Shown in pieces: positions 37,476-47,043 of a stretch of DNA of 64,000 nucleotides. The position numbers were made by a program, and so were the translations under genes. How positions within the stretch are numbered: position 1 is the first letter of the stretch; each line of letters begins with the position of its first letter. The notes beneath the pieces were generated by a model. That model was not told the origin of the DNA, ran no database searches, and worked only from the letters and a program-made list of their open reading frames with translations. Origin of the DNA: Methanobacteriaceae archaeon (lineage in GTDB: Archaea > Methanobacteriota > Methanobacteria > Methanobacteriales > Methanobacteriaceae); assembly GCA_029219465.1 (NCBI GenBank), contig JAQXTL010000004.1:1-64000 (forward strand). Direction: 5' to 3'.

Positions 37476-37514
37476 AGCCATATCAATTCATAAAAACCCC
37501 GGAATTGATTGGCT
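37476..37514 (-). promoter_or_regulatory. Long hairpin between eL32 and eL19 genes
   Basis: AGCCATATCAATTC (37476-37489) and GAATTGATTGGCT (37502-37514) are complementary over 13 bp with one bulged base; on the minus-strand transcript the loop is CGGGGTTTTTAT. It lies just past the eL32 stop, about 80 bp before the eL19 start. It could be a processing or attenuation site or a ribosomal protein target; not followed by a clean T run, so termination is less likely. Confidence 0.5.
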
Positions 37515-37526
37515 TATAATTATGAT

Positions 37527-37856
37527 TTATTTATTTAAAACTTTAATACCAAGTTCTAATGCTTTAGCAAGCATTAAATCTTTTTTCCTTTTCCCGATAG
37601 AAGCACTTATTCTTGCAGCTTCGGTAGCTGGGTCTAAGTCTTCTAATTCTTGCATATTGTGAACAAGAACATCTTTGAATCCGGAAGGGTGTAAATCCCT
37701 AATTGCTCTAGGGGTTCTGTAACCGATTGCAGGCATATCAGGTTTACCTGCTTCGTATCTTCTCATTTTACTGGTTTTACCTCTAGGGCGTCTCCATTTG
37801 ATTCCAAGTTTTTTATAACGAGCATATTCTTGTCTTTTAAATCTTTTATTAGCCAT
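37527..37856 (-). CDS. rpl32e: Ribosomal protein eL32
   Basis: 109 residues, shorter than many eL32 proteins (about 130), lacking an N-terminal extension. RYKKLGIKWRRPRGKTSKMRR and PAIGYRTPRAIRDLHPSGFK are diagnostic. Start ATG 37856 with GGTGAT upstream. Confidence 0.93.
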   Translation of the reverse strand: MANKRFKRQEYARYKKLGIKWRRPRGKTSKMRRYEAGKPDMPAIGYRTPRAIRDLHPSGFKDVLVHNMQELEDLDPATEAARISASIGKRKKDLMLAKALELGIKVLNK

Positions 37857-37870
37857 TTAAATCACCGAAT

Positions 37871-38407
37871 TTATTCCCTGCTAATTAAATATATTCCGTC
37901 TTGGAATACTCTAGGATCTCTTCCTTTAATTTTAGTTGCTTGTTCTAAGTTAGCCATAGTTTGACCAACATGTTCCTTATTAATACCAGTAATTGTTACT
38001 GCGTCACCTTTAACAGACACTTTTGCAGAACCTACAACTTTTGCGGTTCTTGGGTGTCTTTCCCCGAGGAAGTTGTCAATTACAACAGTATCTTTTTGAA
38101 CTTTTACAGTCATTGGAAAGTGAGCAAATACGATTTTCATGTGGTAAGTAAAACCATCAGTAACACCAGTAATCATATTGTTAATGTGTGCTCTAGTGGT
38201 TCCAATCATTGCTTTATCTTTCTTTTTTGGGAATGCTGTTTCTAAGATAACAACATCGTCTTCTTCTTTAATACTTACATTTGGGTAAGTAAATTTTCTG
38301 GAGTCTTCTCCATTAGGTCCTTTTACAGAGACCTCATTATCGTTAATTATAACTTCAACGCCTTCAGGGATTGCAATTTCTTCCCTTATAGCTGCAGCTA
38401 CTACCAT
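37871..38407 (-). CDS. rpl6: Ribosomal protein uL6
   Basis: 178 residues with the two-repeat L6 fold; EIAIPEGVEVIINDNEVSVKGP and FLGERHPRTAKVVG are typical of the archaeal protein. Gap 8 bp behind rps8. Confidence 0.95.
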   Translation of the reverse strand: MVVAAAIREEIAIPEGVEVIINDNEVSVKGPNGEDSRKFTYPNVSIKEEDDVVILETAFPKKKDKAMIGTTRAHINNMITGVTDGFTYHMKIVFAHFPMTVKVQKDTVVIDNFLGERHPRTAKVVGSAKVSVKGDAVTITGINKEHVGQTMANLEQATKIKGRDPRVFQDGIYLISRE

Positions 38408-38415
38408 TTTATCAC

Positions 38416-38808
38416 CTAATACATGTAAGCCAACAAACGTCCACCAATTCCTCTTTCTTTAGCCTCGTAGTGAGTCATAATACCTTGAGGAGTAGTAACG
38501 ATTAAAATACCAAAGTTTTTAGCTGGCAAATATCTTTTTTCAAATTTTTCAAATTCATCTTTCTTAACAGCATGACGAGGTTTGATAACACCACATTTGT
38601 TAATGTTACCGATTAATTCAACAGTGAATTTACCTGCCCTATTGTCATCAACATATTCAAAATTACCAATATAATTCTCTTTTTGCATAGTGCTTAAAAC
38701 TTGTCCAATTAATTTGGAAGCAGGAGAAATAACACAAGAACCGTTTACTTGTAATTCGTTATTTCTGATATTAGTTAAAGCATCAGCAAGAGGATCCATA
38801 AGACTCAT
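38416..38808 (-). CDS. rps8: Ribosomal protein uS8
   Basis: 130 residues. [16 protein letters not shown] at the N-terminus and [20 protein letters not shown] at the C-terminus are diagnostic. Confidence 0.96.
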   Translation of the reverse strand: MSLMDPLADALTNIRNNELQVNGSCVISPASKLIGQVLSTMQKENYIGNFEYVDDNRAGKFTVELIGNINKCGVIKPRHAVKKDEFEKFEKRYLPAKNFGILIVTTPQGIMTHYEAKERGIGGRLLAYMY

Positions 38809-38819
38809 AGTAATTACCT

Positions 38820-38963
38820 CTAATTATATTTTTTAAATCCAATTTTAGGAGCAATTTCCCTAAAACATTGTCTGCATAAGTTTAATCCATATCTACTAAT
38901 CATAGCAGAGTGGTCTCCACAACGACTACATTTTTTAGCAGCTTTTCCGTATTTTCTTGGCAA
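38820..38963 (-). CDS. rps14: Ribosomal protein uS14, zinc type
   Basis: A 47-residue protein read directly from the minus strand, between rps8 and rpl5. It begins [20 protein letters not shown] and has the zinc ligands CSRC and CRQC, then GFKKYN at the end. The start codon is TTG at 38963 with GGTGAT at a good distance. There is no ATG or GTG alternative that keeps the conserved N-terminus. Confidence 0.95.
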   Translation of the reverse strand: MPRKYGKAAKKCSRCGDHSAMISRYGLNLCRQCFREIAPKIGFKKYN

Positions 38964-38972
38964 AATATCACC

Positions 38973-39485
38973 TTATTCAGTTACGTAGTTAACTTTAAAG
39001 TTTTCTTCCATAAATTTCATAGTTTCTTCTTTAGAAATTCTATGTTTTTGAGGAACTTTCTTTTGTTGGATTTTTCTTTTAGATATTCTGTAACCTGGTT
39101 TTTCAAAAGTAACAGAAACATTCATACCAAAAATACCGATATCTGGATTATATCTCATACCTGGAATATCAATATGTTCTTTAATACCAAAAGAAAGGTT
39201 TCCTTGTGCATCAAATTGAGTAGGTTTAATATTTCTACTAATACCTTCTAATACCATATCAATAGCTTTGTCTGCTTTTTCTCCACGTAAAGTTAATTTA
39301 CATGCGATTGGTTGTTTTTTCCTAATTCCCCATTCTGGGTTAGTAACTTTGGAAAAAGTTTTAACAGGAGTTTGTTCGAACATACTTTCTAAGAGATTAA
39401 TAGCACGAGATAATTTTTCACCTGCTTCACCAACACCAATACTTACAGTAGCTTTTTCTATACGTACTTCATTCATTGGGTTCAT
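38973..39485 (-). CDS. rpl5: Ribosomal protein uL5
   Basis: 170 residues. [19 protein letters not shown] and [19 protein letters not shown] are archaeal L5 signatures. The ATG at 39485 overlaps the eS4 stop (ATGA) with GGAGG seven bases upstream; an internal ATG at 39476 is a less likely start. Confidence 0.95.
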   Translation of the reverse strand: MNPMNEVRIEKATVSIGVGEAGEKLSRAINLLESMFEQTPVKTFSKVTNPEWGIRKKQPIACKLTLRGEKADKAIDMVLEGISRNIKPTQFDAQGNLSFGIKEHIDIPGMRYNPDIGIFGMNVSVTFEKPGYRISKRKIQQKKVPQKHRISKEETMKFMEENFKVNYVTE

Positions 39486-40210
39486 TTATTAACCTCCAAT
39501 AAATCGATTACTGGTGCATCAGTACCAACTACAAATGCATAGTCTTTTAAAGTTAAGAATTCATCTTTGGAACTATTTTCAATAATAATAGTGTTTGGAT
39601 TAGTTGATTTGTTTTCAATGATTTCAGAAACGGTACCTAATTCACCGGTGTGTTTACCACCAGTAACAAGAACGGTAGCTCCTACTTCTAAAGGATATAC
39701 TTCAACAATTTCTTGTTCAGGTACTTTTAAACAAATTACATCTCCAACAGAGTAAGCATCTTCTTCAATGATAACGTTTTTACCATCGTGAAGGTTTAAT
39801 TGAGTTTTTCCACCTTTAATAGTGGTTTTGTTAACAATTTTAGATAATTTAGCACTACTATCTTCGATTAATTTTAATTGTAATCTTGCTTTCCTATCTA
39901 AAAGAACTCTATAAGATTCTCCAGTTTTAGGAATGTTTAAAACATCCATGAATCCTACTGGGAATTTATAATCTTTAACGACAATTCCGTTTACTAAAAT
40001 GTTACCAGAGTTGATAATTCTTTTTGCTTCTCTAGCATTATCAGCTAATTTTAAAACATCTCTAATAACTAAAGTTAATGGAATAGAATCATTAATGGAG
40101 TGAGAACCTGCGGAAGGTTTTACAGTCCAAGTATCTTCTTTAGGATGAATAGGCCAAGATTTTGGTGCTTTGTATCTTTTAAGATGTTTTCTAGATCCCA
40201 TTTTAGCCAT
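39482..40210 (-). CDS. rps4e: Ribosomal protein eS4
   Basis: 242 residues. [20 protein letters not shown] at the N-terminus, an S4-type RNA-binding domain ([20 protein letters not shown]), and a KOW segment near [15 protein letters not shown] are visible. Confidence 0.96.
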   Translation of the reverse strand: MAKMGSRKHLKRYKAPKSWPIHPKEDTWTVKPSAGSHSINDSIPLTLVIRDVLKLADNAREAKRIINSGNILVNGIVVKDYKFPVGFMDVLNIPKTGESYRVLLDRKARLQLKLIEDSSAKLSKIVNKTTIKGGKTQLNLHDGKNVIIEEDAYSVGDVICLKVPEQEIVEVYPLEVGATVLVTGGKHTGELGTVSEIIENKSTNPNTIIIENSSKDEFLTLKDYAFVVGTDAPVIDLLEVNK

Positions 40211-40211
40211 A

Positions 40212-40562
40212 TTAATTATCTCCTTTATTTTTAATTCTTCTATCGTCTTTTAAATCTGCATCAATAATTACTAAGTTAGATGGATCAACTGGAAGGAAAG
40301 TAGCAGTTCCATCAGGTTTAGATAAAGTAACTTCTTCAATAGTAACTTTGTAAGAAGTGTAATCTACAGTAAGAACTTCGCCTTCATGTCCTTTAAAGTC
40401 ACCACGTACAACTCTAACTTTGTCTCCGGTTTTGAGAGGTAAAGATTTTTTACCAACTTTTTCCCTTAAATCTTTACTTACGGATGCGCTTAAGTATTTA
40501 CCACGTGCGTGAGCAGGAGCAGTATAACGAGCTTTTCTTTGTTTTCTTGGTTGAATTGACAT
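40212..40562 (-). CDS. rpl24: Ribosomal protein uL24
   Basis: 116 residues from ATG 40562 ([16 protein letters not shown]), with AGGTG upstream; the GTG at 40571 is part of that ribosome site. KOW core [20 protein letters not shown] is complete. Confidence 0.95.
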   Translation of the reverse strand: MSIQPRKQRKARYTAPAHARGKYLSASVSKDLREKVGKKSLPLKTGDKVRVVRGDFKGHEGEVLTVDYTSYKVTIEEVTLSKPDGTATFLPVDPSNLVIIDADLKDDRRIKNKGDN

Positions 40563-40571
40563 ATTTTTCAC

Positions 40572-40970
40572 CTATACTAAAATATTAGCCGCACTACCAA
40601 CACTAGGCCATCTGTCAGCTGCTTCTTTAGCAACAGGTCCTCTGATTTCGGATCCTTTTAAAACTCCTTCTGGAGTAATAATAACAGCAGCGTTATCTTC
40701 AAATTTAACACGAAGACCATCAGCACGTCTATATTCCTTTTTTTGTCTAACTACAACTGCGTTGACAACTTCTCTTCTCATGTCAGCAGTTCCTTTTTTA
40801 ACAGAAGCAACAACTAAATCTCCAACACCAGCAACGTCGAGTCTTCTTCTTACACCTTTGAATCCTTTTACGGAAATGATTTCGATTTCACGAGCACCAG
40901 TATTATCAACACATTGGAGAGTTGCTCCAATTGGTAATGCTTTAGTTACACTTGAGGTTAATGGTTTCAT
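40572..40970 (-). CDS. rpl14: Ribosomal protein uL14
   Basis: 132 residues. [20 protein letters not shown] and [20 protein letters not shown] are diagnostic. 5 bp behind rps17. Confidence 0.96.
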   Translation of the reverse strand: MKPLTSSVTKALPIGATLQCVDNTGAREIEIISVKGFKGVRRRLDVAGVGDLVVASVKKGTADMRREVVNAVVVRQKKEYRRADGLRVKFEDNAAVIITPEGVLKGSEIRGPVAKEAADRWPSVGSAANILV

Positions 40971-40975
40971 AATAT

Positions 40976-41293
40976 TTACTCTCCTTTAACTTCAACTAAA
41001 ACAAAATGTTTAGTTTTACTTAATGGTCTACATTCTGCAACTTTTACAGAATCACCAACGTTCACATTTAAGCAATCTGGTTTGTGAACATTGATTTTAG
41101 ATTTCCTTTTTTCATATCTTTCATATTTTTTAATGAATTTATAGTAACTACGTTCAACACTAATAGTCCTTTCTGCTTTGTTACTGACAACAACACCTTC
41201 GAGAACTTGTCCTCTTACAGATAAAGTTCCGTGGAAAGGGCAATTAGGATCATTACATGTAGTTTCTGGTTCTTGAACGTTAAGCCCAACCAT
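40976..41293 (-). CDS. rps17: Ribosomal protein uS17
   Basis: 105 residues with an archaeal N-terminal extension ([12 protein letters not shown]). The OB core [20 protein letters not shown] and [12 protein letters not shown] follow. Confidence 0.95.
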   Translation of the reverse strand: MVGLNVQEPETTCNDPNCPFHGTLSVRGQVLEGVVVSNKAERTISVERSYYKFIKKYERYEKRKSKINVHKPDCLNVNVGDSVKVAECRPLSKTKHFVLVEVKGE

Positions 41294-41304
41294 ATTATCA
41301 CCAT

Positions 41305-41583
41305 TTATATTTTTTTAAATCTTTTTTTTATTCTATCTTCAGGACGAATAGACAAAATGTTACCATTAATTTCAACTTTTTCCCCGTTAGGAAGTTCAAA
41401 TACGAAAAATGTTCCTTTCTTAGGAATCACTTTTTCGTTATTGTCTTCTTTTTCAATATTAATGGTATTTTTTGTCTCATCAACAACTGTTCCTTTTAAA
41501 TTAAGAGAGGGATTCTTCTCGTTTACAGCATGAACCTTTAATCCGATGAATTCATGATGTACCAAGTTATTTGAAGTAATCAT
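41305..41583 (-). CDS. rnp1: RNase P protein component 1 (Rpp29)
   Basis: About 92 residues from ATG 41583 ([17 protein letters not shown]), which matches archaeal relatives; ATG 41592 would add three residues. The Sm-like barrel shows [16 protein letters not shown] and [10 protein letters not shown]. It is a protein subunit of the tRNA 5'-end processing enzyme, embedded in the ribosomal run between SUI1 and uS17 as in other euryarchaea. Confidence 0.92.
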   Translation of the reverse strand: MITSNNLVHHEFIGLKVHAVNEKNPSLNLKGTVVDETKNTINIEKEDNNEKVIPKKGTFFVFELPNGEKVEINGNILSIRPEDRIKKRFKKI

Positions 41584-41666
41584 TCCAATCATCTCTTAAT
41601 ATAACATTTACAATAAATTATGCAGAATTACAATAATTTAATTGAAAAACATATCGAATAGATGAA

Positions 41667-42005
41667 TTATCTCCTTTTCTTATTATTTTTCTTAGATTCA
41701 CGAATTTCGATAGTATCTGATGAGAAACCTAAGTCAGATAAAACTTTTTTAACCTTAACTTTGTGGTCACCTTGAAGTTCTATTTGACCATTTTTAGCAG
41801 TACCTCCGCAAGCACATTTTGCTTTGAGAGTTTTTGTGAGTTCTCTTATATCGATATCATGTTCATCTATACCTTCGATAATAGTCATGAGTTTCCCAAA
41901 TCTTCTTCTGACAGTAAACACTTTTAAAGATTGAACTTCACGTGCAATTTCTTCACAAACACAAAGTTCCTCAGGAAGCCCACATACATCACAAATTTTT
42001 GACAT
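41667..42005 (-). CDS. Translation initiation factor aIF1/SUI1-family protein
   Basis: 112 residues. An N-terminal zinc-type motif CDVCGLPEELCVC precedes the SUI1 domain (RRFGKLMTIIEGI, then KCACGGTAKNGQIELQGDH). aIF1 helps start-codon selection on the 30S subunit. It directly abuts uL29. Confidence 0.93.
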   Translation of the reverse strand: MSKICDVCGLPEELCVCEEIAREVQSLKVFTVRRRFGKLMTIIEGIDEHDIDIRELTKTLKAKCACGGTAKNGQIELQGDHKVKVKKVLSDLGFSSDTIEIRESKKNNKKRR

Positions 42006-42212
42006 TTAATTCTCCTTTTGTTTTTCATTCATTATTGTAAGAACACGAGCAATAGTTCTTTTTAATTCTCTGATTTTTCCAGGGTTTTCATTTACCCCAG
42101 CAGCTGCACTTTTAGAAATGTTTTTGGATAATTCAGCTCTGAGTTCAACTAATTTGTCTTGAATCTCATCGACTTCCATGTCCCAAATTTCTTTACTTCT
42201 TAAAATCGCCAT
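42006..42212 (-). CDS. rpl29: Ribosomal protein uL29
   Basis: 68 residues. LRSKEIWDMEVDEIQDKLVEL and IRELKRTIARVLTIMNEK are typical. Gap 34 bp behind rps3. Confidence 0.95.
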   Translation of the reverse strand: MAILRSKEIWDMEVDEIQDKLVELRAELSKNISKSAAAGVNENPGKIRELKRTIARVLTIMNEKQKEN

Positions 42213-42246
42213 TGTTCCAACTCTTTTAAGATAATTAAATTAAAAT

Positions 42247-43002
42247 TTAACTATCGTCTTCCTCTACATCTTCAGTAGATTCTTCTTCAACAACTTCTTC
42301 TAATTCGTCGAGATCTTCAACTTCTTCAATGATTTCTTCTTCGATGATTTCTTCGGTTTCAACATCGATTTCTTCTTCAATGACATCGCCATCTTCTTCG
42401 ATGATCATTTTAGGAGGAAGAATTTCAACGGAATCAGGTAATACAGTTTCTGGAGGCATGATTCTTACATAAATACCTAATACACCTGGTTTTAATTGAG
42501 CAGTAGCGAAACCTTCTTCTACTAATCTGATGGAAGGTTCTCCACATTTTTTGATGTATCCTTCAACAAATTTAGCTACAGCAGATCTAGAACCTCTGAT
42601 TTTACCAGAAATAGTTACTTCTACACCTTGAGCTCCTGCACCCATAATTCTACGAATGGTTGAGTAAGCAACTCTTCTGAAGTGCATTCCTCTTTGTAAC
42701 ATGTTGGATATTTTGTAAGCCATGATTTTAGGGTTAAGTTCTGGAACTTCTACTTCTTTAACTTCGATTTGAGGGTTGTCTAAACCAAACTCGTTTTTAA
42801 GAGTGTTGGTAATAGCTCTTACGTTTTTTCCACCTCTACCGATAACCATACCAGGTCTTTCTGCGTAGACAACAACCATGGTACCTAAAGGAGTAATTTG
42901 AACGTCCATACCACCGTATCCAGCTCTTTCAAGTTCTTTTTCTAAGTATTCGTCAATTCTGGTTCTTCTAAGACCTTCTGTGACAAAATCTTTTTCTATC
43001 AT
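42247..43002 (-). CDS. rps3: Ribosomal protein uS3 with acidic C-terminal tail
   Basis: 251 residues. The KH domain (VVYAERPGMVIGRGGKNVRA) and S3 C-terminal domain (YSTIRRIMGAGAQGVEVTISG) are complete by about residue 200. The last 45-50 residues are almost only Glu, Asp, Ile and Val, an extreme acidic tail encoded by a low-complexity stretch (42250-42400). The start overlaps the uL22 stop by one base (TAATG). Confidence 0.95.
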   Translation of the reverse strand: MIEKDFVTEGLRRTRIDEYLEKELERAGYGGMDVQITPLGTMVVVYAERPGMVIGRGGKNVRAITNTLKNEFGLDNPQIEVKEVEVPELNPKIMAYKISNMLQRGMHFRRVAYSTIRRIMGAGAQGVEVTISGKIRGSRSAVAKFVEGYIKKCGEPSIRLVEEGFATAQLKPGVLGIYVRIMPPETVLPDSVEILPPKMIIEEDGDVIEEEIDVETEEIIEEEIIEEVEDLDELEEVVEEESTEDVEEDDS

Positions 43003-43466
43003 TAGTTAGCCTCCTGTAAGACTATTTGAATGTGGGTAGTTGGAGTGTTGAAAGGAGTCATTCTACCAAATGCTCTTGGTATGTATCCAGGAATTACAAC
43101 ACCTTTGTGACTAGAAATGTGTTCGATGACTAATTTTTCAGTATCCATACCTTTGTATTCAGCGTTTGCTTCAGCATTTTCTAAAACTTTTAAAATTTGC
43201 TCAGCAGCTTTTACAGGGTATCTACCAGAAGCCCATCCTTCGAGTCCTTTTCTGTGACCAACTTTTTTGTTGTGTCTTTTGAAAGGAACTGCTTTTTTCA
43301 TTTCAATAACGTCTGCTAAGTAAGCTTTTGCTTTACCTACTTCCATTCCTCTGATTGCACTGCAAATCTCAACACTGTGTTTTGGAGAAATCTTAAGAGA
43401 TTTTGCCATAGCACGTGCAGTTTTTGCTTCATCAACTTCTTTATTATAAGCATATTTGTTAGCCAT
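43002..43466 (-). CDS. rpl22: Ribosomal protein uL22
   Basis: 154 residues. [20 protein letters not shown] at the start and [20 protein letters not shown] in the tunnel-lining loop are archaeal L22 signatures. Confidence 0.96.
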   Translation of the reverse strand: MANKYAYNKEVDEAKTARAMAKSLKISPKHSVEICSAIRGMEVGKAKAYLADVIEMKKAVPFKRHNKKVGHRKGLEGWASGRYPVKAAEQILKVLENAEANAEYKGMDTEKLVIEHISSHKGVVIPGYIPRAFGRMTPFNTPTTHIQIVLQEAN

Positions 43467-43478
43467 GTTCTAATCTCC

Positions 43479-43889
43479 TTATTTAAGTGGTACAAACATG
43501 GATGATCTTGTAGCACCCATACCAGGGTCTCCGTGTTGAACTCTTTTTCTTGTTGGTGCGTATTCACCAAAGTAATGACCAATCATTTCTGGTGCAATAG
43601 TGACTTCAACAAAATTTTGACCATCATAAATACCGAAAGTGGTTCCAACCATTTCAGGTATTACAATCATGTCTCTACAATGGGTCCTAATTACAACAGG
43701 ACGACCATCTTTAGTTCCTTCTTTATTTAACTTTCTCATTTTGTCCAAAACAATTTGTTGTCTTGGTAAGAATCCTCTTTTTAAAGATCTTCTTTGTCTT
43801 GCAGGGAATAATTCCATTACTTCTTCTAAAGACATTTGTTGAAGCTCTTCAAGAGTATAACCTTTGTATTTGAATATTTTTCTTGCCAA
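43479..43889 (-). CDS. rps19: Ribosomal protein uS19
   Basis: 136 residues. [19 protein letters not shown] and the C-terminal [19 protein letters not shown] are diagnostic. Confidence 0.96.
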   Translation of the reverse strand: MARKIFKYKGYTLEELQQMSLEEVMELFPARQRRSLKRGFLPRQQIVLDKMRKLNKEGTKDGRPVVIRTHCRDMIVIPEMVGTTFGIYDGQNFVEVTIAPEMIGHYFGEYAPTRKRVQHGDPGMGATRSSMFVPLK

Positions 43890-43904
43890 TGAAACACCCT
43901 CTAT

Positions 43905-44630
43905 CTATCTTTTTAAACCTGTTCTCTTAGCTGCAATTGAACCAACTTTTCTTCCTGGTGGTGCATGTCTTGAAACAGTAGTTGGACGACCAGGATGTTG
44001 TCTGTTACCTCCCCCGTGAGGGTGATCTACAGCGTTCATTGCTACACCTCTAACAGTCATGAACTTCTTACCTTTAGCTTTATAAGCATGCCATCTTTTA
44101 CCAGCTTTAAGGAATGGTTTATCTTTTCTACCTCCACCAGCAACTACACCGATACTTGCACGGCAGTTAGGGTTTAAGTATTTTAATTCACCAGATGGTA
44201 ATTCAACAACAGCTTGATTTGCGTCATGAGTAACTACAGAAGCGTAAGTACCAGAAGATCTTACGAAACGTCCACCGTCTCCTGGGGTGTTTTCAATATC
44301 GTAAATTGGGGTACCTTCAGGGATTTCTGCGAGAGGTAATGTGTTACCAAATTTAATAGGAGCAGAAATACCACATTCAATTTCATCGTCAATTTGAATG
44401 CTTTCAGGTGCTAAGATGTATTTCTTTTCACCATTTTCGAATTTTACTTCTGCGATAGGAGCGGTTCTTGCTGGGTCGTGTAAAATATCAACAACTTTAC
44501 CTTTGATACTACCTTCTTTTTCTAATGCATCGTAAGATCTGTATCTGATTTTATCTTTGAAACGATGAGAAGCAACACGGTGAGCAGGAGTTCCTCTTCC
44601 TCTTCTTTGATGTATTAATCGTTTTCCCAT
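43905..44630 (-). CDS. rpl2: Ribosomal protein uL2
   Basis: 241 residues. RGRGTPAHRVASHRFKDKIR at the start and VAMNAVDHPHGGGNRQHPGR near the peptidyl transferase centre identify it. Confidence 0.97.
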   Translation of the reverse strand: MGKRLIHQRRGRGTPAHRVASHRFKDKIRYRSYDALEKEGSIKGKVVDILHDPARTAPIAEVKFENGEKKYILAPESIQIDDEIECGISAPIKFGNTLPLAEIPEGTPIYDIENTPGDGGRFVRSSGTYASVVTHDANQAVVELPSGELKYLNPNCRASIGVVAGGGRKDKPFLKAGKRWHAYKAKGKKFMTVRGVAMNAVDHPHGGGNRQHPGRPTTVSRHAPPGRKVGSIAAKRTGLKR

Positions 44631-44642
44631 TCAAATTCCTCC

Positions 44643-44903
44643 TTAGAATACACCTATTCTGACAGCGAGTTCTTCTGCCATTTCTTCTTCAACAAGTTTG
44701 ATGTATGCTACTTTTACACCTTTAGTAGTAATGTGAGTGTTTACTCTTTCTACTTTTTCTTCGTATAATTGTTCAAAAGCTCTTTTAATTTGACCTTTGT
44801 TAGCAGTACGGCGTACAACAAAAGTAATTTCGTTATTTTGATCAATTAAGTTCATGGTTTTTTCAGTAACATGAGGTTTAATAATAATTGAGTATGCATC
44901 CAT
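44643..44903 (-). CDS. rpl23: Ribosomal protein uL23
   Basis: 86 residues from ATG 44903 (MDAYSIIIKPHVTEKTMNL); GTG 44912 belongs to the ribosome site GGTGAT. FVVRRTANKGQIKRAFEQLY is typical; located at the polypeptide exit. Confidence 0.95.
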   Translation of the reverse strand: MDAYSIIIKPHVTEKTMNLIDQNNEITFVVRRTANKGQIKRAFEQLYEEKVERVNTHITTKGVKVAYIKLVEEEMAEELAVRIGVF

Positions 44904-44925
44904 AATAATCACCTATTTTCCAATA

Positions 44926-45690
44926 CTATTGGAATAAACCTCCTAATTTCTCAACTGCTGATTTAGTGTAAATAGTGAGTCTTCCAGCATGGGTACCAGG
45001 TGCTAATAATTCAACGTTTAAGTTTTCAGCAACCACTACATCTACACCAGCGTGGTTTCTTGCACCTAAGTGAATACCTTTATCTTCACCGACAACAACG
45101 AGAGGTCCTTTTACTTTTTTGTATTTTCTTCCTCTTGTTTTACCTCTACCAGCTCTGATTCTTTTTCCTTCTTTAGCACGAATTACGTCATCGTAAACGC
45201 CTAAGTTTTGGAAAATTTCACGAGTTTGTTTAGCAGTTTTTACAGCTTCGATTTCATCTTCAACAATAATAGGAACTTGTTCTAAATCTGCTACTTTGTG
45301 TCCTCTGTTTTCAACAATTTCTTTGTTAGTAGTTGCTGCAACAGCAGATCTGATAGCAAATCTTCTTTCTTTTATGTTGATTTTTTCATGATGGTTTTTC
45401 TCTGCTCTAGTAGGGTGAGCTTGTCTACCACCAATTGCCATTGGTACGAATGCTGCTTTAGAACCGTTTTTAATCCTAGGTACTCTAGCAGTTCCTCTAC
45501 CGGAACCCCATCCTTTAGCAGAAGTTCTTTTACCTGCCATTGGATCGTTACCCCATGGTTGTACTCTAGCAGATTGTGCAGAAAGTACAGCTCTTTTGAT
45601 TAAATCTGGTCTGTATACTTCATCAAAAATAGCTGGAAGTTCAATTTCTTCTTTAACTTCCCCATTAATAGAATAAACATTAACTTTCAT
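44926..45690 (-). CDS. rpl4: Ribosomal protein uL4
   Basis: 254 residues, archaeal L4/L1e type. GSGRGTARVPRIKNGSKAAF and GRGKTRGRKYKKVKGPLVVV are diagnostic. Gap 2 bp behind rpl3. Confidence 0.96.
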   Translation of the reverse strand: MKVNVYSINGEVKEEIELPAIFDEVYRPDLIKRAVLSAQSARVQPWGNDPMAGKRTSAKGWGSGRGTARVPRIKNGSKAAFVPMAIGGRQAHPTRAEKNHHEKINIKERRFAIRSAVAATTNKEIVENRGHKVADLEQVPIIVEDEIEAVKTAKQTREIFQNLGVYDDVIRAKEGKRIRAGRGKTRGRKYKKVKGPLVVVGEDKGIHLGARNHAGVDVVVAENLNVELLAPGTHAGRLTIYTKSAVEKLGGLFQ

Positions 45691-45692
45691 GA

Positions 45693-46703
45693 TTATACCC
45701 CTTGTTTAGATTTTGTACTAATATAATTAATTTGAGGTATATCCTCAGCTTTATTATTAGGTCTGATAGGTTGTCTTAAAATGACTAATCTTTTAGATGG
45801 TCCTGGTAAGGATCCTTTTACTAAAACATAATCGTTTTTGACAAGACCGTATTTTACAAATCCGCCATCAGGGTTGATTTGATCAACTTCATCTGCTGAT
45901 GCGATTTTTAAAATCCTTTTATTGAATTCAGTTCTTTTGTGGTATCCCATTTGACCTGCTTGAGCTACAGTCCACATGGTTCTACTAGGAGTCCAAGGTC
46001 CGATAGAACCTACGTGTCTACCTTTACCTGCTCTTACAGCTTTACCATATTGAATTCTAATTCCCCATCTTTTAACTACACCTTGGAATCCTTTTCCTTT
46101 TGTAGTTGCAATAGCATCAACAAATTCACCTTCGTTGAAGATTTCACTAGCTTTTACTTCGTTACCTAATAATTCTAATGCAGTGTTTAATTTTTCTTCA
46201 GGATTGGATCCTCCAATACCACATTCGAATATATCTGGTTTTTTCTTAGGTACGCTAGTTACTTTTGGATTTGTGTGTACTAATACCTTAATGTCTTCTG
46301 TGTTTTCTAATGCACCTTGTATTTTTGCAATAGCTTCAGATTTATTGTATTCTTTAGGAAGAGAAATTTTCCTTGAAAGTTCTTCATCTAAATTGTCTGC
46401 AAGAACTTCGGTGATTACTTTCAATCCACGAGAAGTTTTTTCATAAGCTCTAATTCCCATTACAACGACCGGAGGTACTTCCAATACAGTTACTGGAGTG
46501 AAAACGTCCATACCATTGGTTGGAGAGTTTTTATCGGAATCAGTCATTAAAACATGAGTCATACCGACTTTGTAACCTGCGAGGCCGAGTAATTTTGGTT
46601 CATCAATTTGTGGCCAAGATTTTACTCTAGGGGTTTCTTTAGCTGCTCTTTTCCTTGGACTAAAAGCAACAGACCCTTTTCTTGGCTGGTGATGTCTTAC
46701 CAT
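45693..46703 (-). CDS. rpl3: Ribosomal protein uL3
   Basis: 336 residues. RHHQPRKGSVAFSPRKRA, LGLAGYKVGMTHVLM and the central KGFQGVVKRWGIRIQYGKA identify archaeal L3. First gene of the large ribosomal run; start ATG 46703 has AAGGAGG. A 340-bp leader precedes it. Confidence 0.97.
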   Translation of the reverse strand: MVRHHQPRKGSVAFSPRKRAAKETPRVKSWPQIDEPKLLGLAGYKVGMTHVLMTDSDKNSPTNGMDVFTPVTVLEVPPVVVMGIRAYEKTSRGLKVITEVLADNLDEELSRKISLPKEYNKSEAIAKIQGALENTEDIKVLVHTNPKVTSVPKKKPDIFECGIGGSNPEEKLNTALELLGNEVKASEIFNEGEFVDAIATTKGKGFQGVVKRWGIRIQYGKAVRAGKGRHVGSIGPWTPSRTMWTVAQAGQMGYHKRTEFNKRILKIASADEVDQINPDGGFVKYGLVKNDYVLVKGSLPGPSKRLVILRQPIRPNNKAEDIPQINYISTKSKQGV

Positions 46704-47043
46704 TTAATTAACCTCCTTATTAATATTTTTTTACCTTATTTTTAAATTATTTTAATTTTTTGTAGAGTAATAGCCAAATGAATAACTATTACGAAGTTTT
46801 TGACAAGTCTGTATAAATACAACCTTATCAAGTTAATAAATAGCCGTAAGCAAGCTTACAACTAGATAAATATTAAATTTCAATATATCCTATTGAGTTA
46901 ATCCAATTGGAGCACAATAAAGAATATATTTAATGTATAAATAATTCTGTGCTAAGATAATTTTTAGAAAGTCCTAAAAACATCCATGTATAAAAAGTTG
47001 AGCAAGTTATCTATTAGCGTGTAAAACTAATAAATCGAGAGAA
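46704..47043 (-). promoter_or_regulatory. Long upstream region of the ribosomal cluster
   Basis: 340 bp between the methyltransferase and rpl3, both on the minus strand. It holds GTAAGC (46846-46851) / GCTTAC (46854-46859), a pair GCACA/TGTGC about 40 bp apart near 46911-46955, and more than one TATA-like stretch (for example TATTTATACAG near 46810-46822). It probably contains the main promoter(s) and a structured leader. No ORF. Confidence 0.45.

Noticed and set aside
42250-42400. Low-complexity TTCTTC-rich stretch as a DNA repeat or CRISPR-like array
   Set aside because: It is the coding sequence of the acidic uS3 tail, without unit length or spacers.
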